Virus record (IMG/VR): IMGVR_UViG_3300020404_001626
Coordinates: 1 to 27,436 of that record
DNA from: a virus
DNA length: 27,436 bases
Direction: 5' to 3' (one strand)
Each line of letters opens with the position of its first letter. Position 1 is the first letter of the stretch. Shown here piece after piece: positions 25,591-27,436 of this stretch. A model generated the notes under the pieces. It did no database searches. It saw only the letters and a program-made list of their open reading frames with translations, and was not told the origin of the DNA. A program made the position numbers and the translations under genes.

Positions 25591-26436
25591 ATGAATAAAC
25601 GTGTAAATTATCTAAACAATAAGGATATATTAAAGGAAATACACAAATCAAAGACTACATTCTGTAGTTATGTTGATCCTGAATATGGCCAATATGATAT
25701 AATCCTACCAGAAATTGGTAAAATTAATATTAGAACAATAGCTGAAGCAAAACGCAATAAAGCAAAACGCCTACAGCAACAAGCATTTGAAGCCGCAAAG
25801 TTAGCAGGCAAAAGAGTAAAACTTGCCGAATTCGAAATTGACTATCGAAAGATAACAAAAGACGAACTAGTTTTTAGAATTATGACTTTTGATCATATAC
25901 CAGAAGAACCTGGTCGAAAAAAGAATCCTAAAACACCTGCAGATTATAGAGTTAAACTAAATTTTCCTCCGTTCCAACATTACAAATTTGATGACAAAGA
26001 TCAATTAGTATGTGTAGGTAAAAGTCACTGGGAAGGTGGTATGGAAAACGGATACTTTAGCAAAGCACACGGCAAAGCAACTAATAAACTTGCTCTAATG
26101 TGGATGAAATTATGTGATCGTTACGCAACAAGAGGAAATGTGCGTGGATACACATATAATGACGAAATGCGTGGACAAGCAATATTACAGTTAGCACAGA
26201 TTGGGTTACAATTTGATGAATCAAAATCAAACAATCCATTTGCTTATTATACTGCGGCAGTAACAAATTCATTTGTAAGAGTTATTAATATTGAAAAACG
26301 AAATCAAAATATAAGAGATGATATTTTAGAAATGAATAATATGAATCCTAGTTATACTAGACAAGCACAAGGCGAATGGGATCGTGTCAAAACACAAGAA
26401 GCAAAAACTGTTCCAAATCCGTCCAAAAACGCTTGA
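25591..26436 (+). CDS. 55: gp55-like late sigma factor, enlarged
   Basis: gp55 directs host RNA polymerase to phage late promoters (TATAAATA in T4). The sigma region 2-like core lies at about 191-247: DEMRGQAILQLAQIGLQFDE, then SNNPFAYYTAAVTNSFVRVI and NIEKRNQNIRDDI. The NPFAY(Y/F)T motif followed by a basic helix is the recognisable gp55 signature. The N-terminus (NYLNNKDILKEIHKSK) also looks gp55-like. At 281 residues it is about 100 longer than T4 gp55 (185). The extra part is mainly residues 25-165, containing a basic helix (EAKRNKAKRLQQQAFEAAKL) and PPFQHYKFDDKDQLVCVGKS. The polar C-terminus (TVPNPSKNA) shows no obvious hydrophobic/acidic clamp-binding tail as described for T4 gp55. ATG has GGAG five bases upstream. 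It is divergent from the late operon it probably activates. Confidence 0.78.
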   Translation: MNKRVNYLNNKDILKEIHKSKTTFCSYVDPEYGQYDIILPEIGKINIRTIAEAKRNKAKRLQQQAFEAAKLAGKRVKLAEFEIDYRKITKDELVFRIMTFDHIPEEPGRKKNPKTPADYRVKLNFPPFQHYKFDDKDQLVCVGKSHWEGGMENGYFSKAHGKATNKLALMWMKLCDRYATRGNVRGYTYNDEMRGQAILQLAQIGLQFDESKSNNPFAYYTAAVTNSFVRVINIEKRNQNIRDDILEMNNMNPSYTRQAQGEWDRVKTQEAKTVPNPSKNA

Positions 26437-26461
26437 CTTCAATAAAATTTTCAAGTATAAT
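26433..26461 (+). promoter_or_regulatory. Strong sigma70-type promoter of gp47, overlapping the gp55 stop codon
   Basis: TTGACT at 26433-26438 overlaps the gp55 stop codon TGA (26434-26436). TATAAT follows at 26456-26461 after exactly 17 bp. AGGAG at 26471-26475 lies five bases before the gp47 ATG. Beyond the boxes it shares TTGACTT and TATAATATA with the gp55 promoter. Confidence 0.85.
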
Positions 26462-26480
26462 ATACAAAACAGGAGTATGA

Positions 26481-27436
26481 ATGTTTAAAAAAGCGGCGGT
26501 GTTTACAGATATTCACCTTGGGTTGAAGTCTAACAGTAGACTACATCTACAAGATTGTGAAGAATTTGTAGATTGGTTTATAGAACAAGCAAAAGCAAAC
26601 GGTTGTGAAACTGGTATTTTTTGTGGTGACTGGCATCACAATAGAAATACAATTAATGTACAAACACTAGATGCAACTACACGTTGCCTAGAAAAATTAG
26701 GTGCGGCATTTGATAAGTTTTACTTCTTTGCAGGTAATCACGATTTATATTACAAAGACAAACGTGATGTTTATAGTGTAGAGTTTGGTAAACACATTCC
26801 TGGTATTACATACGTAGATGAAATACTAGTAGAAGATGATGTTGCACTAGTCCCATGGCTAGTAGGTGAAGAATGGAAACAAATTAGTAACATTAAAACA
26901 AAGTATATGTTTGGACACTTTGAGCTTCCTAGTTTTTATATGAACGCAATGGTACAAATGCCAGATCATGGAGAACTAAAGGCAGAACACTTTAAACATC
27001 AAGAATATGTTTTCTCAGGACATTTTCACAAACGTCAAGTACAAGGATCAATACATTATATGGGTAATGCTTTTCCACACAACTATGCAGATGCGTGGGA
27101 TGATAAACGAGGTATGATGATTCTTGATAAAGAAAATAATAAAGAACCACAATATATTGATTGGTTAGATTGTCCTAAGTATAGAACAGTAAAACTTTCA
27201 AGACTGTTAGATGAAAAAGACACACTACTAAAAAATAAAATGTATTTGAGAGTAACACTTGACTTGCCTATTAGTTATGAAGAAGCAAGTTTTATTAAAG
27301 AAACATTTATTAACGAATATGACTGTAGAGAGATTACACTAATTCCTAGTCAACAAGATGAGGAAATACACACTGACATTGACATTAGCACTTTTGAAAG
27401 TGTAGATGAAATTGTAACAAAAGAAATAACTGCACT
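26481..27436 (+). CDS. 47: Recombination endonuclease subunit gp47 (Mre11-type), incomplete at the C-terminus
   Basis: gp47 is the nuclease subunit of the phage Mre11-Rad50 complex; with gp46 it resects DNA ends for recombination-dependent replication and repair, and in T4 aids host DNA breakdown. All five phosphoesterase metal motifs are visible: D10-x-H12 (TDIHLG), G49-D50 with nearby H53 (CGDWHHN), G85-N-H-D88, G145-H-F-E and G180-H-F-H183. The frame starts at ATG 26481 with AGGAG five bases upstream and is open for 318 codons to the window edge. T4 gp47 has 339 residues, so only about 20 residues are likely missing. It follows gp55 by 44 bp on the same strand but has its own promoter. The gp46 gene would be expected downstream, outside the window. 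Confidence 0.93.
   Translation, partial: MFKKAAVFTDIHLGLKSNSRLHLQDCEEFVDWFIEQAKANGCETGIFCGDWHHNRNTINVQTLDATTRCLEKLGAAFDKFYFFAGNHDLYYKDKRDVYSVEFGKHIPGITYVDEILVEDDVALVPWLVGEEWKQISNIKTKYMFGHFELPSFYMNAMVQMPDHGELKAEHFKHQEYVFSGHFHKRQVQGSIHYMGNAFPHNYADAWDDKRGMMILDKENNKEPQYIDWLDCPKYRTVKLSRLLDEKDTLLKNKMYLRVTLDLPISYEEASFIKETFINEYDCREITLIPSQQDEEIHTDIDISTFESVDEIVTKEITA

Noticed and set aside
25119-25598. 159-codon plus-strand frame antisense to gp48
   Set aside because: It reads through the antisense of a recognised gp48 and then through the gp55 promoter region; a shadow frame.
1-27436. tRNA genes, CRISPR arrays, insertion sequences, host metabolic genes
   Set aside because: No cloverleaf-like GC-rich segment, spaced direct repeats, transposase motifs or metabolic enzyme motifs were seen on either strand; nearly all of the window is accounted for by phage structural genes, gp55 and gp47.

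Overview
The window is a piece of a large, AT-rich, T4-like (myovirus) phage genome, most likely a marine phage of the cyanophage/pelagiphage type. The basis is gene content and order. A run of T4-type baseplate genes lies on the minus strand (gp48/54-like, gp53, a long hub protein, gp5, a small conserved protein, a PAAR tip, gp25, gp6). Two T4-type regulatory/DNA-metabolism genes (gp55 late sigma factor, gp47 recombination nuclease) lie on the plus strand. Several signature phrases in gp48, gp6 and the giant protein match what I remember of marine T4-like phages. The host cannot be named from this window; no photosynthesis or other host-derived metabolic genes are present.

Layout. Positions 1-13809 (minus) are one uninterrupted reading frame of at least 4603 codons. 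It starts inside the stop codon of gp6 and runs off the left edge without a stop. It sits where T4 keeps gp7/gp8 and encodes a giant modular virion/baseplate protein with FG-GAP (beta-propeller) repeats, carbohydrate-binding-module-like segments and GxGY repeats. Positions 13809-25510 (minus) hold the compact baseplate operon, read right to left: gp48-like, gp53-like, hub, gp5 with a C-terminal GH19-type lysozyme, a 67-aa conserved protein, PAAR, gp25, gp6. Four junctions are TAATG stop/start overlaps, which suggests translational coupling. An 80-bp divergent region (25511-25590) separates this late module from gp55 (25591-26436), followed by gp47 (26481 to the right edge, incomplete).

Regulation. 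gp55 and gp47 each have a near-perfect host-type promoter (TTGACT, 17-bp spacer, TATAAT); the gp47 one overlaps the gp55 stop codon. In front of gp48 and gp6 on the minus strand are TAAATA-containing sequences resembling the T4 late promoter TATAAATA. A simple reading is that host RNA polymerase makes gp55 from its strong promoter, and gp55 then switches on the divergent late baseplate operon next door. gp47 (with gp46, expected beyond the edge) would serve recombination-dependent replication.

No tRNA, CRISPR array, insertion sequence or gene-free stretch over 100 bp was found.
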